A stretch of 64,000 nucleotides of DNA from JACZWZ01 sp036478235 (GTDB lineage Bacteria; Actinomycetota; Acidimicrobiia; Spongiisociales; UBA11373), in NCBI GenBank assembly GCA_036478235.1, contig JAZGDZ010000097.1:1-64000 (forward strand), given 5' to 3'. This document shows, in pieces, positions 15,893 to 24,741 of the stretch. Under the pieces are notes generated by a model. That model did not search any database. It was not told where the DNA came from and saw only the letters and a program-made list of their open reading frames with translations. How positions within the stretch are numbered: position 1 is the first letter of the stretch; the number at the start of each line of letters is the position of its first letter. The translations under genes were made by a program, and so were the position numbers.

Positions 15893-16906
15893 TTAACCGC
15901 CGATGTAGGACATCTCGATGCGCTGCCATCCGGCGGTCTCCGAGGACCGCAGCTCTGAGTACCGGTCTTCGCGCCCCTTCCAGACCGCGCCGATGAGGGC
16001 TGCCAGATCGGCATCGCTCCCCCCGGAGCGGAGTAGTTCGCGCAGGTCGTGGCCGCCGGTGGCGAACAGGCACGTGTAGAGGGAACCCTCGGCCGACAAG
16101 CGCAAGCGGGAGCAGTTGCCGCAGAACGGGGCCGTTACAGAGGCGATGACCCCGATCTCGCCGGCGCCATCGCGGTAGCGGTACCGTGTGGCCACCTCTC
16201 CGGAATGGGCCGGGGGGACCGCCTCGAGCGGCCAGGCATGGTCGATCTGCCGGATGATCTCGGCGGCGGGGACGACGTCGTCCATCCGCCATCCGTTGGT
16301 GTTGCCGACATCCATGTACTCGATGAACCGCACGATGTGGCCGGTGCCGCGGAAGTGGTCGGCCATCTCGATCACTTCGTCGTCGTTGACGCCCCGCTTG
16401 ACCAGCACGTTGACCTTGACCGGCGTCAAGCCGGCATCGTTGGCAGCGTCGATGGCTTCGAGAACGCTCGCGACCCGGTATCCGACGTCATTCATCGCTC
16501 CGAACGTGGCATCGTCGAGCGAGTCCAGGCTCACCGTCACCCGATCGAGCCCGGCTTCGGCCAGTACCGAGGCCTTACGCGCGAGGAGCGACCCGTTGGT
16601 GGTGAGTGTGACCTCGTCGATGTCATCGAGCCGGCGCAGGGCGGCCACCAGCGTTTCCAGCTCGCGGCGCAGCAGCGGCTCGCCGCCGGTGAGTCGAATC
16701 CGGGTGGCTCCGAGGGCAGATGCGACCTGCGCCACCCTGGTGATCTCTTCGAACGTCAGTAGGTCGGACCGCGGCAAGAAGCGGTACCCGGGCCCGAACA
16801 CCTGTTTCGGCATGCAGTAGGGACAGCGGAAGTTGCAGCGGTCGGTGACCGAGATCCGCAGATCCCGAAGCGGGCGGTGCAGGCGGTCGGTCAGCGGCTG
16901 AGGCAC
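15893..16906 (-). CDS. moaA: GTP 3',8-cyclase MoaA
   Basis: This 337-residue radical-SAM enzyme performs the first step of molybdenum cofactor synthesis, turning GTP into 3',8-cyclo-7,8-dihydro-GTP. The radical-SAM cluster motif CNFRCPYC lies near residue 23, followed by RLTGGEPLLRR. The second, GTP-binding cluster is in FCGNCSRLRL with a further Cys in YTCLFA near the C-terminus. The usual Arg-Gly-Gly tail is replaced by YIGG, so the conserved C-terminal glycines are kept. GTG 16906 is chosen from TACCCT seven bases upstream. It lies close to the molybdoenzyme operon it would serve. Confidence 0.9.
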   Translation of the reverse strand: MPQPLTDRLHRPLRDLRISVTDRCNFRCPYCMPKQVFGPGYRFLPRSDLLTFEEITRVAQVASALGATRIRLTGGEPLLRRELETLVAALRRLDDIDEVTLTTNGSLLARKASVLAEAGLDRVTVSLDSLDDATFGAMNDVGYRVASVLEAIDAANDAGLTPVKVNVLVKRGVNDDEVIEMADHFRGTGHIVRFIEYMDVGNTNGWRMDDVVPAAEIIRQIDHAWPLEAVPPAHSGEVATRYRYRDGAGEIGVIASVTAPFCGNCSRLRLSAEGSLYTCLFATGGHDLRELLRSGGSDADLAALIGAVWKGREDRYSELRSSETAGWQRIEMSYIGG

Positions 16907-16913
16907 GACCAGT

Positions 16914-16919
16914 AGGGTA
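16914..16919 (-). promoter_or_regulatory. -10 box of moaA
   Basis: TACCCT on the minus strand, seven bases before GTG 16906. Confidence 0.5.
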
Positions 16920-17015
16920 CCCGGGCGTCGCAGCAAGGCTTCACGGCCTTTTGGCCGTGCCCAAGTCACTCGCGGTGCGAAATAGATGGTGGGTCGAGCA
17001 CGCAGGAGGTGCCGA

Positions 17016-17195
17016 ATGCCGGTAGTCGGAATGCTCGGTCCGCCGGAGATCATCGTGATCGTGGTCGTGCTGGTGCTGCTGTTCGGCGCCAAGCGGCTCC
17101 CCGAGCTTGCCAGGAGCCTGGGCTCGAGTGCCCGCGAGCTCCGCAAGGGGCTTGCCGAGGGGGCCGAGGAGGATGAAGGAGAGGCCGTCGAATGA
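17016..17195 (+). CDS. tatA: Sec-independent translocase subunit TatA
   Basis: This 59-residue protein has one N-terminal membrane helix (EIIVIVVVLVLLFGAKRLPE). The FGxKRLPE hinge and an amphipathic helix (LARSLGSSARELRKGL) follow, then an acidic tail. This is the standard TatA/E layout, the pore-forming part of the twin-arginine export system. ATG 17016 has AGGAGGTG upstream. It overlaps the next gene by four bases. The nearby molybdoenzyme carries a Tat signal, so the pairing is likely functional. TatB and TatC are not in the window. Confidence 0.9.
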   Translation: MPVVGMLGPPEIIVIVVVLVLLFGAKRLPELARSLGSSARELRKGLAEGAEEDEGEAVE

Positions 17196-17512
17196 ATCTG
17201 GAGCACCTGCCGGAGATCTACACCAGGTTCCGAGAGGCATTCCCCGATCTGGTCGACGCGATCGACGGGCTCGGGGCGGCTTCCGACGCCGCCGGCCCTC
17301 TCGACGAGAAACAGCGCCGCCTGGTCAAGCTGGCCATCGCCGTCGGAGCCCAGGCCCCGGGGTCGGTTCGCTCCAACGTGCGACGGGCGCTGGCGGCCGG
17401 GGCAACCTCCGACGAGATCCTGCACATCGTGACGCTTGCGGTGGCGACGCTGGGGCTCTCTGCTTCGGTCGCCGCATACGGCTGGGTGTCCGAGGTCCTC
17501 GACCGGGCCTGA
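17192..17512 (+). CDS. Carboxymuconolactone decarboxylase / AhpD-like protein
   Basis: This 106-residue protein has the all-helical CMD fold (LDEKQRRLVKLAIAVGAQ, VRRALAAGATSDEILHIVTLA). The CxxC redox pair of AhpD is absent (APGSVRSNVRRAL occupies that region), so peroxidase activity is unlikely. A role cannot be assigned. Translational overlap with tatA suggests co-expression with the export and respiratory genes. Confidence 0.75.
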   Translation: MNLEHLPEIYTRFREAFPDLVDAIDGLGAASDAAGPLDEKQRRLVKLAIAVGAQAPGSVRSNVRRALAAGATSDEILHIVTLAVATLGLSASVAAYGWVSEVLDRA

Positions 17513-17623
17513 CCCGCCTTCGATCTGGCCGGGGGGGAGGTTCGCGCTCCTCCCGACCGATCCGGCCACGGTTGCCGAAGCGTCTTCGGAACGGGGACTT
17601 TCGGCCCTGCTCGCCGCTCGATA

Positions 17624-17716
17624 ACTTTGTGAAAGTCTACGCAATCGCTTGTGAATGATTGCGCAAGCGCGGGAGGGGAGAAGGTAATGACCCTGTCATG
17701 AGGGGTGTCAACACCC
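17624..17716. promoter_or_regulatory. Cluster of palindromes upstream of the molybdoenzyme operon
   Basis: Three inverted repeats lie before GTG 17759. They are ACTTT-GTG-AAAGT (17624-17636), overlapping repeats around CGCTTG...CAAGCG and CGCAATC...GATTGCG (about 17640-17668), and GGGTGT-CA-ACACCC (17703-17716). They are plausible operator sites for a regulator not encoded in the window. TTGTGAATGATTGCGCAA loosely resembles an FNR/CRP half-site pair. Confidence 0.45.
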
Positions 17717-17758
17717 ACATATGAGGGGATCGGTCACGACCACGCAGGAGGTGGGCAC

Positions 17759-20353
17759 GTGAAGATCACGCGGCGGCGATTCGTCCAGGGCTCGGCGGCG
17801 GCGGGGGCCGCATTCGCCGGGAGGAGATACCTCTTCGGCGACCTGGAGTCGGTGAGATCGGCAGCGGCAGGAACCGGGGTGACCACCGAGGTCCCGCTGG
17901 TCGAGGATTTCATCCCCACGACCTGCTGGGTGGGCAAGCAGGACTGCGGGATCATGGCCCGCCGGATCGACGGAAGGGTGGTCAAGTTCGAGGGGCTCGC
18001 CGCCCACCCCAGGAATCAGGGAAAGCTGTGTCCCAAGGGCCAGGCACAGATCGTCTCGATCTATGACCCCAACCGGGTCAAGACTCCGCTGATCCGGACC
18101 AACGCCAAGGGCACGACGGGCGAGTGGCGCGAGGCCACCTGGGACGAGGCGCTGGCGCTCACCGCGGAGAAGGTCAATGAGGTCCGGGCCCGGAACCCCA
18201 AGATGGTTCTGTGGCAGAAGGGCCGCAGCAAGGCCAAGAAGTTCTACGACGATGCCTTTGTCAAGGCGATCGGCTCCTCCAAACTGGGCCACGGGGCGTA
18301 CTGCTCCGACACCGGCTACCGGGCGATGGAGTACACGATCGGCCTCCACGGAGTGCAGCACCCCGATATGCGGTCCACCAACCTGGTGCTGGCCTGGGGC
18401 TGGAACATCACCAACGCCGGCGGCAACAAGTTCTGCTGGCTGACGTGGCCGCAGCAGCTGGTGGCCGCCCGGGAGCGCGGGATGAAGGTGGTGCACATTG
18501 ACCCCCGGCTGCGTCCTGCCGGTCATTTCGCCGACACCTGGCTCCCCATCAAGCCCGGGACCGATCTGGCGCTGGCGCTGGCGCTGTGCCGGCAGCTGAT
18601 CGAGATGGGCTATCTCGATCGGCCCTACCTCACCAAGTACACCAACTCCCCCTATCTGGTCGGCGACGGCGGCACCGTCCTCCGGCTCGGTGAGGGCGAC
18701 GAGGCGGTAGAGGCGGTGTGGGACCCGGCGGCGGGTGCTCCTGTGATGGCCGGGTCGGTCGAGTCGCCGGCGCTCGAGGGTACCTTCGAGTATGGGGGTG
18801 CCTCCTACACCACGGCGTTCGATCTGTTCAAGGCGCACGTGGTGGGGTCCACGCCGGAGTGGGCCGCCGAAATCACCGGGTTGGCCGCCGACGACATCCT
18901 CCAGCTGGCCCGGGAGATCGGGGAGAACGCCATGATCGGCTCCACCACGGTGGTGGACGGGGTCGAGATCCCGTACCGGCCGGTGGCGATGATGTCCTAC
19001 CACATGGCCCAGCAGGAGCTTGGTTTCCAAACGACCCGGGCGATGACGATGGTGATGATGCTGGTCGGAGCCGTCGGAGCCGTCGGCGGCCTCATGAGCG
19101 ACTTCTCGTGGAAGATCCACAAGAACTACGAGCCGTTCGGAGACCTCGAGGTCAGGGATCCCCCGTACGACTTCACGCTCAAGCACAGCAAGTACTTCCC
19201 GATCAACAGCGGCTACCCCGGCATGGTGGCCAAGGTCATGGCCGACCCGGATCGCTACGGCGTGGAGGAGATCCCCGAAGTGGCCATCCTCCACATGGTC
19301 AACCCGGTCACATCGTTCCCCGACCGCAGGACGATCATGGAGGGCTACGACAAGTTCAAGTTCGTGGCGGTGATCAGTCCATGGCTCTCGGAGACCGCCG
19401 ACTACTACGCCGACGTGGTGCTGCCGGCGGCGACGATCGAGAAGTACGAGGGTCCGAGCAGCGCCACCGACGGCTACATCGATGCCACCACCATTCGTAT
19501 CCCTCCGATGGACCCGCTCTTCGAATCGAAAGGCGAAATTGACATCTACCTCGATCTCACCGAGGCCATCGGCACTTTGTACGAAGAGGGCGGGTACCTG
19601 GACCAGGTGAACAAGGCACTCGAGCTGGAAGGGGAGTTTGCTCTCCCGCTCGACACCAAGCCCAAGGTGCGCGAGATCTTCGACCTCTGGGCCCGGTCCC
19701 AGGGAGTCGACGGCGTGTCCTACTTCGAGCAGAACGGCGTGCTGGTCAAGGGCCCGATCCCGCCGACCAAGCGGTATGGGTACGCGGTGGATCCGCCTTT
19801 CGGCGGGGCGGTGCACCGGCTGTACGGCGAGAGCCTGCTGAAGGCGCAGCGGGCGATGCGAGGAAAGGGGGCCGATGAGATCTACTGGCAGGACTACACC
19901 CCCTTCCCAACGTGGCGCGACCTGACCTTCGAGCAGTCTCCTTCCGAGTACGACCTGACGCTGATCAGCTACAAGCAGGTCGAGCACAAGCAGTCGAGGA
20001 CCAGCTTCTTTCCTTTGTTAGCAGAGCTCTCGCCCGGGTCGCGGGTGGACATGAACCCGGCCACGGCCGCGGCCCGGAGCATCGAGCACGGTGACGAGGT
20101 CTGGGTCGAGTCGCACAACGCCGTTACCGGGGAGACTCGGAAGATCAAATCTCGGGCGGCGATCACCTCGGCGATCCGACCCGACACAGTGGGGATGCCG
20201 CATCACTTCGGTATGTGGACCCACCCGGTGAACGAAGGCCAGGGGTCGTCACCCAACGAGATCTTCTACACCGGCGAGGGCTACTCGGCCCAGACCGCCG
20301 ATCAGTCGTTTCACGTGAAGGTTCGGGTGTACCCGTTCGGAGAGGGGGCCTGA
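17759..20353 (+). CDS. Tat-exported molybdopterin oxidoreductase, catalytic subunit
   Basis: This 864-residue DMSO-reductase-family protein starts at GTG 17759, with AGGAGG seven bases upstream. Its twin-arginine signal is TRRRFVQGSAAAGAAFA. The N-terminal Fe-S ligands read CWVGKQDC and later LCPKG, so the first two cysteines are six residues apart instead of the common two-plus-three arrangement. The likely Mo ligand is the cysteine in HGAYCSDTGYRAM, as in PsrA, PhsA and related enzymes. The C-terminal molydop-binding domain follows (LISYKQVEHKQS, MNPATAAARSIEHGDEVWV). The substrate is unknown; sulfur, arsenic, selenium or chlorine oxyanions are possible. It is the first gene of a tight operon with FeS, NrfD and TorD-like partners. 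Confidence 0.85.
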   Translation: MKITRRRFVQGSAAAGAAFAGRRYLFGDLESVRSAAAGTGVTTEVPLVEDFIPTTCWVGKQDCGIMARRIDGRVVKFEGLAAHPRNQGKLCPKGQAQIVSIYDPNRVKTPLIRTNAKGTTGEWREATWDEALALTAEKVNEVRARNPKMVLWQKGRSKAKKFYDDAFVKAIGSSKLGHGAYCSDTGYRAMEYTIGLHGVQHPDMRSTNLVLAWGWNITNAGGNKFCWLTWPQQLVAARERGMKVVHIDPRLRPAGHFADTWLPIKPGTDLALALALCRQLIEMGYLDRPYLTKYTNSPYLVGDGGTVLRLGEGDEAVEAVWDPAAGAPVMAGSVESPALEGTFEYGGASYTTAFDLFKAHVVGSTPEWAAEITGLAADDILQLAREIGENAMIGSTTVVDGVEIPYRPVAMMSYHMAQQELGFQTTRAMTMVMMLVGAVGAVGGLMSDFSWKIHKNYEPFGDLEVRDPPYDFTLKHSKYFPINSGYPGMVAKVMADPDRYGVEEIPEVAILHMVNPVTSFPDRRTIMEGYDKFKFVAVISPWLSETADYYADVVLPAATIEKYEGPSSATDGYIDATTIRIPPMDPLFESKGEIDIYLDLTEAIGTLYEEGGYLDQVNKALELEGEFALPLDTKPKVREIFDLWARSQGVDGVSYFEQNGVLVKGPIPPTKRYGYAVDPPFGGAVHRLYGESLLKAQRAMRGKGADEIYWQDYTPFPTWRDLTFEQSPSEYDLTLISYKQVEHKQSRTSFFPLLAELSPGSRVDMNPATAAARSIEHGDEVWVESHNAVTGETRKIKSRAAITSAIRPDTVGMPHHFGMWTHPVNEGQGSSPNEIFYTGEGYSAQTADQSFHVKVRVYPFGEGA

Positions 20354-20354
20354 C

Positions 20355-21092
20355 ATGGTGAAGTACGCCATGGCGGTCGACCTCGACAGGTGCCAGGGCT
20401 GCAGGGCATGCATGGAGGCGTGCAAGATCGAGAACAACACGGTCGAGTCCGTGTTCTGGATGTACGTCTTCAGGCTGGAGAGCGGGGAGTACCCGGACAC
20501 CAAGATGTCCTTCCTCCCCCGTCCCTGCCAGCACTGTGACAACGCACCTTGCGTCAAGGTCTGTCCCGTCGGGGCAAGGTTCAAGCGAGAGGACGGCCTG
20601 GTGCTCACCGATTTCGATCGGTGCATCGGGTGCCGGTACTGCGAGCTGGCCTGCCCGTACGGGGTCAACTACTTCAATTGGGCCAAGCCCGAGAAGCGCT
20701 ACTACCTCGACTTCGATGATCCGGACCTCGAGCGAGTCACCGGAGGGGCGATGCCTCCCTACGAGAACCCGGACCTCGATCGGCTGTACGGCGAGGAGCA
20801 GCGGCGCACCGCAGGCGGTGGTCACTTCAAGGGCGTGATGGAGAAGTGCACGTTCTGCGTGCACCGGATCGACAAGGGTCTCGACCCGGCGTGCGCGGCG
20901 AACTGCCCCGTGCAGGCGCTGGTCTTCGGCGATCTCGAGGACAGGGACAGCAGGATCGCCGAGATGGTCAACGAGCGCCCGCACTTTCGCCTACTGGAGG
21001 AGGTCGGCACCCAGCCGAGCGTCCTCTACTTCGGGGGGGCCGCCCCCACCGAGGACAGCAAGGAGATCGAAACCGTGAAGGCGAGGGTCTGA
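20355..21092 (+). CDS. 4Fe-4S ferredoxin subunit (PsrB/DmsB type)
   Basis: This 245-residue electron-transfer subunit has four cysteine clusters. They include CQGCRACMEAC (about 13-23), CQHCDNAPCVKVCP, CIGCRYCELACPYG, and CTFCVHRIDKG...CAANCPVQAL. That set fits four 4Fe-4S centres passing electrons between the NrfD quinol site and the molybdenum subunit. It has no signal peptide, as expected if carried out by the Tat partner. It starts two bases after the previous stop. Confidence 0.88.
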   Translation: MVKYAMAVDLDRCQGCRACMEACKIENNTVESVFWMYVFRLESGEYPDTKMSFLPRPCQHCDNAPCVKVCPVGARFKREDGLVLTDFDRCIGCRYCELACPYGVNYFNWAKPEKRYYLDFDDPDLERVTGGAMPPYENPDLDRLYGEEQRRTAGGGHFKGVMEKCTFCVHRIDKGLDPACAANCPVQALVFGDLEDRDSRIAEMVNERPHFRLLEEVGTQPSVLYFGGAAPTEDSKEIETVKARV

Positions 21093-21093
21093 C

Positions 21094-22389
21094 ATGGCGA
21101 CAGCGACACACGACGCAACGCTTCCCCGCGGTGTCGGGCGACTGACCCGGGGCTGGGTGGTCTTCGTCATCGCGATGGTGGCGGTCTCCGGCTTGGGGTG
21201 GTACGCCTACATCCGGGAGTTCACCGAGGGCATGACCGTCACCGGCATGCGCAATGTCGGCACGATGGGTGGAGCGACCTGGGGGCTGTACATCACGTTC
21301 GTGGTGTACTTCATCGGCGTCAGCTTTGCCGGCATCGCGATCGCGGCGGTCATCCGCTTGTTCAATCTCGAAAGGCTGCGTCCGCTGGCCCGGATGGCTG
21401 AAGTCTTGACAGTGGTGAGCCTGGTGCTCGGTGCGATTGCGATCGTCGCCGACCTCGGGCAGCCGTTCCGAGGGATCATCAACCTGTTCCGGTACGCACG
21501 GCCCCAGTCGCCCTTCTTCGGAACGTTCACGATGGTGATCGCCGGATACTTGTTCGCCAGCCTCGTGTACCTGTGGCTGACCAGCCGACGTGACGCCGCT
21601 TTGCTTGCCAAGCAGCCGAGCCGGCTGCGTTGGCTCCACCGCTTCGTCGCCGCCGGATACAGGGACACTCCCGCGGAGCGAGAGCGGCATTCCAGGGCGA
21701 CGTTCTGGCTGGCGATCTTCATCCTGCCGATGCTCGTGATCGCCCACTCGACACTCGGGTTCGTGTTCGGGCTCCAGGTGGGCCGGCCCGGCTGGTACAG
21801 CGCCCTCCAGGCTCCGGCGTTCGTCGTGCTGGCCGGCGTCTCAGGAACGGGATTGCTGATCGTGCTGGCTGCGATCGTGCGCAAGGTGCTGAACCGCGAG
21901 GCCGGCCTCACCGAATACGTGTTCGGCTGGCTGGGCCGGTTCATGATGCTCCTGCTCATGGTGTATGTGTACTTCATGGTGACGGAGCTGCTCACGGCGA
22001 CGTATGCCGGCAGTGAGCGTGAACTCCAAGTCACCAGAGAGATGCTGTGGGGTGAGTACTCCTGGATCTTCTGGACCTCGGTGGCCCTGCTGGTGTTGCC
22101 GCTGATCGGCCTGGTGTTCCAGGCGATTCGCCGGTCTTGGTCGATCGGCTGGCTCGTGGCGAGCGGCGTCGCGGTGAATTTTGCCGCCGTCGGAAAGCGG
22201 TATCTGATCGCGGTGCCGTCGCAGACCCACGGGCAGCTGCTCCCGTACGCCGGGGGTTCCTATTCGCCCTCGTGGATCGAGTTCGCTGTGGTGGCGAGTC
22301 TCATTGCGTTTGGGGCGCTGGTAATCGGCGTCTTCATGAAGGTACTACCGATCGTCGAGATCGAGGACGAGGAGGTCTCACATGCGTAA
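21094..22389 (+). CDS. NrfD/PsrC-like membrane anchor
   Basis: This 431-residue membrane protein has about ten hydrophobic helices. It has the family arrangement of PsrC/NrfD, with GATWGLYITFVVYFIGVSFAG early and VADLGQPFRGIINLF in the quinone-site region. These proteins oxidise or reduce membrane quinols without haem. It lies one base after the ferredoxin gene and overlaps the next small gene by eight bases. Confidence 0.87.
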   Translation: MATATHDATLPRGVGRLTRGWVVFVIAMVAVSGLGWYAYIREFTEGMTVTGMRNVGTMGGATWGLYITFVVYFIGVSFAGIAIAAVIRLFNLERLRPLARMAEVLTVVSLVLGAIAIVADLGQPFRGIINLFRYARPQSPFFGTFTMVIAGYLFASLVYLWLTSRRDAALLAKQPSRLRWLHRFVAAGYRDTPAERERHSRATFWLAIFILPMLVIAHSTLGFVFGLQVGRPGWYSALQAPAFVVLAGVSGTGLLIVLAAIVRKVLNREAGLTEYVFGWLGRFMMLLLMVYVYFMVTELLTATYAGSERELQVTREMLWGEYSWIFWTSVALLVLPLIGLVFQAIRRSWSIGWLVASGVAVNFAAVGKRYLIAVPSQTHGQLLPYAGGSYSPSWIEFAVVASLIAFGALVIGVFMKVLPIVEIEDEEVSHA

Positions 22390-22612
22390 GGGCTTGACCA
22401 TCGGGATGATCGTGGCGGGCGTCGCCCTCATGGCGATCTCGTACTTCGGCCTCACCGCCCCCTGGGGCGCCGAGAGCGTCGCCAACAGCGAGCCGCGGAT
22501 GCAGTTCGCCCCGCTCGTGTTTGTAATCGGGGTGATGATGGCGTTCGGCTCGGCCGTCGTGTACGAACTGCTGCCGGACGGGTCCGATCGAGAGTGGGCA
22601 CCTGAGCCATGA
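22382..22612 (+). CDS. Small two-helix membrane protein of the molybdoenzyme operon
   Basis: This 76-residue protein has two predicted membrane helices (GMIVAGVALMAISYFGL and FAPLVFVIGVMMAFGSAVVYE). The family is not recognised. It overlaps both neighbours, so it is translated with the complex and may be an accessory membrane subunit. Confidence 0.65.
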   Translation: MRKGLTIGMIVAGVALMAISYFGLTAPWGAESVANSEPRMQFAPLVFVIGVMMAFGSAVVYELLPDGSDREWAPEP

Positions 22613-23283
22613 GTGTCGAGATGGGGTCGTTGACAGGTAGCGACCTTGCCCGCATCAGGCAGGGTTGTTACCGCGTCCTGGCCGCCGGATACGGCCGACC
22701 CTCGCCGGAGCGCACCGGGCAGATAGGCGCCGGCCTGGACGCGCTGGAGGAGATGGGGTTGGGTGTCTTCTCCTTCGCCCAGCCGCTGCGGAGCTGGGAT
22801 CACGCCCTGGCCGCGGTGGCGCCCGACGCGGTGGCGACGGAGTACGTCCGCCTCTTCGGGTCGGGCATGGACGGCGCGCTCTGCCCTCCGATCGAATCCC
22901 AGCACCTCGGAGCCAACCTGGCCGGCGACCCGGCACGCCATGCCGGCAGGATCGAGGACCTGATGCGTCGCAGCGGCTTCGAGGCCCGGAGCGACGACCG
23001 TCCTCCGGATCATTTGATCGTGGAGCTGGAGCTGGCGTCGGCACTGTGCGCCTCGGAGGCAACGGCCCGCGCCCGCGGCGATTCGGGCCGCCGGTGGCTG
23101 GAGTCGCAGCAAGAGCTGGTTGTTGTTTTCGCCATGTGGGTCCCCGGGTTTGCCGGCACGGTTGCCGAGCGCGACCAGTCGGGTGTGTTCGCGGCTCTGA
23201 CGGCGGCCACGACCGCCTTCGTGCTCCACGAGCACGATCTCGTGCGGGTGCTGCTCGAGGCGAGCGGTGAGGATCCCCAGTGA
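22609..23283 (+). CDS. TorD/DmsD-like molybdoenzyme chaperone
   Basis: This 224-residue helical protein carries the TorD-family marks EYVRLFGSGMDGALCPPIES and PPDHLIVELELASAL. Such chaperones hold the Tat signal of the molybdenum subunit until the cofactor is inserted, in the cytoplasm. It starts within the stop of the small membrane gene (ATGA overlap). Confidence 0.8.
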   Translation: MSVEMGSLTGSDLARIRQGCYRVLAAGYGRPSPERTGQIGAGLDALEEMGLGVFSFAQPLRSWDHALAAVAPDAVATEYVRLFGSGMDGALCPPIESQHLGANLAGDPARHAGRIEDLMRRSGFEARSDDRPPDHLIVELELASALCASEATARARGDSGRRWLESQQELVVVFAMWVPGFAGTVAERDQSGVFAALTAATTAFVLHEHDLVRVLLEASGEDPQ

Positions 23284-24680
23284 AGTGGATCGTCTGCTCC
23301 GACCGGGTCGCATGGGCCGAGATAGGCCTCGACGTCGTCGAGCAACCCGGCTGGTGTCGGGACCCGGTGATCCCCGATGGAGACGACTTGGGCTTCATCG
23401 GATGCGAGGAGGATCTCAACCGGCACCACTTCGAGCGGCGGCTCCGGGCGGCGGGCTTCGATCCTCTCGGGATTCCGCTGGTGCGCTTGTCGGGGGTCGA
23501 TCGCGCCTCGAGGAACCGGGTTCGGGCGAGGGTGGCAGTCGCCTCGGCCCGGGCCGCGGTGTTTCCGGGGAGCGGGCCCGAGCACCTCAAGCCGGTCATG
23601 CCCCCGGTCGTGTCCCGCCGCTCGTTCCTCTCGTTCCGGCTGCCCGCCTACCGCACCGTGCCGCATCCCGACGCAGCGATATGTGGCGCGGCCGACGGCT
23701 GTCGTGCCTGCGTCGACATCTGCCCGCACGGTGCCCTCGACTGGTCCCGCGGTGCGATCGATCATGATCGCCTGGCATGTGCCGGTTGCGGCAGGTGCAT
23801 CACTGCCTGCCCCATCGGCGCCATGGTGAACCCGGCTTACACCCCCGCCCAGCTTCAAGCGGAGGTGGTGGCACTCGCTTCCAACTCGGCGGACCCCTTT
23901 GGCGTGATGCTGCACTGCGCGCGCACGGCGGTTCCGGGCGCCCGGCTCGGTTGGTTCAATATGGCCGTGCCCTGTGTGGGGATGCTGCCGGCACACTGGA
24001 TTCTGGCGCCGCTGCTCGAGGGAGCCGCCGCGGTGTCCGTGGCCCCATGCGGCTGCGGCCAGGAATTGGATGCGTCCGATCGGGCTGCTGCGGCTGTGAC
24101 CGGTGCCCGTGACTGGCTCCGCGCCGCAGGGTGGGAGGACACCGCCGACCGGGTCGCCGACTCGCCGACCGAATCGCTGCCGGAGCCCATCGAGGTCGAC
24201 GCTTCCCGGTCGGGGTTCGACCCCGCCGGAGCGGGTGTCGTCGCTGCCGCTTTCGGTCAGGTCGTCTGGCAGAGCGAATCGGCGCCGATGGGGATCGTCA
24301 CCATCGACGACGAGGTGTGTACGGGGTGCGAGATGTGCGCCACGGTTTGCCCCTCGAACGCCCTCGTGTCTGTGGCCACAGAGGAGTCCCTCACGATCAC
24401 CTTCCACCCCTCCGTCTGCACCGCGTGCGGGCAATGCCTGGCGCGCTGTCCTGAAGCCGGTGCGGTCCGGCTGCGCCGCACGGTCGACGCCGACGAGCTC
24501 GCCGTGGGCGGTCGCAGCCTGGTGGTGCACACCCTGGCCAGCTGCATCCGCTGTGACGGGACGGTGGCTCCTCAGGCAGCGCTCGATCGCATAGCCGGGC
24601 TGCTCGGGGACGATGCGACCACCCTCAAGCAGGTGACGTTGCTCTGCCTCGACTGCCGGGGCACGACGATGGTCTTCTGA
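23280..24680 (+). CDS. Multi-cluster iron-sulfur protein with MvhD-like centre
   Basis: This 466-residue protein has two ferredoxin pairs. The first is near residues 135-180 (CRACVDICPHGA, CAGCGRCITACPIGA) and the second near 345-400 (CTGCEMCATVCPSNA, CTACGQCLARCPEAG). Between them is a segment with HCARTAVPG, VPCVGMLPAHWI and APCGCGQEL that resembles the MvhD/HdrA-linked hydrogenase delta fold. CIRCDGT and CLDCRG at the end add two CxxC pairs. It has no signal peptide, so it probably moves electrons on the cytoplasmic side or helps maturation. Its exact role is unknown. Its GTG overlaps the TorD-like stop. Confidence 0.7.
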   Translation: MKWIVCSDRVAWAEIGLDVVEQPGWCRDPVIPDGDDLGFIGCEEDLNRHHFERRLRAAGFDPLGIPLVRLSGVDRASRNRVRARVAVASARAAVFPGSGPEHLKPVMPPVVSRRSFLSFRLPAYRTVPHPDAAICGAADGCRACVDICPHGALDWSRGAIDHDRLACAGCGRCITACPIGAMVNPAYTPAQLQAEVVALASNSADPFGVMLHCARTAVPGARLGWFNMAVPCVGMLPAHWILAPLLEGAAAVSVAPCGCGQELDASDRAAAAVTGARDWLRAAGWEDTADRVADSPTESLPEPIEVDASRSGFDPAGAGVVAAAFGQVVWQSESAPMGIVTIDDEVCTGCEMCATVCPSNALVSVATEESLTITFHPSVCTACGQCLARCPEAGAVRLRRTVDADELAVGGRSLVVHTLASCIRCDGTVAPQAALDRIAGLLGDDATTLKQVTLLCLDCRGTTMVF

Positions 24681-24692
24681 GCATGCTTGTCA

Positions 24693-24741
24693 GCTCTTCG
24701 CCTGGGGAGCCCGTCGAGTCCGCCCCTAACGGCGCGCCCTC
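24693..24741. repeat. Degenerate module D between convergent genes
   Basis: CTCTTCGCCTGGGGAGCCCG followed by GAGTCCGCCCCTAACGGCGCGCCCTCC. It ends exactly at the TAG stop of the nuclease gene on the minus strand. Confidence 0.6.

Noticed and set aside
17708..19987. Minus-strand frame of 759 codons over the molybdoenzyme
   Set aside because: Its composition is His/Arg/Gly-rich with no domain, and the plus-strand enzyme is unambiguous.
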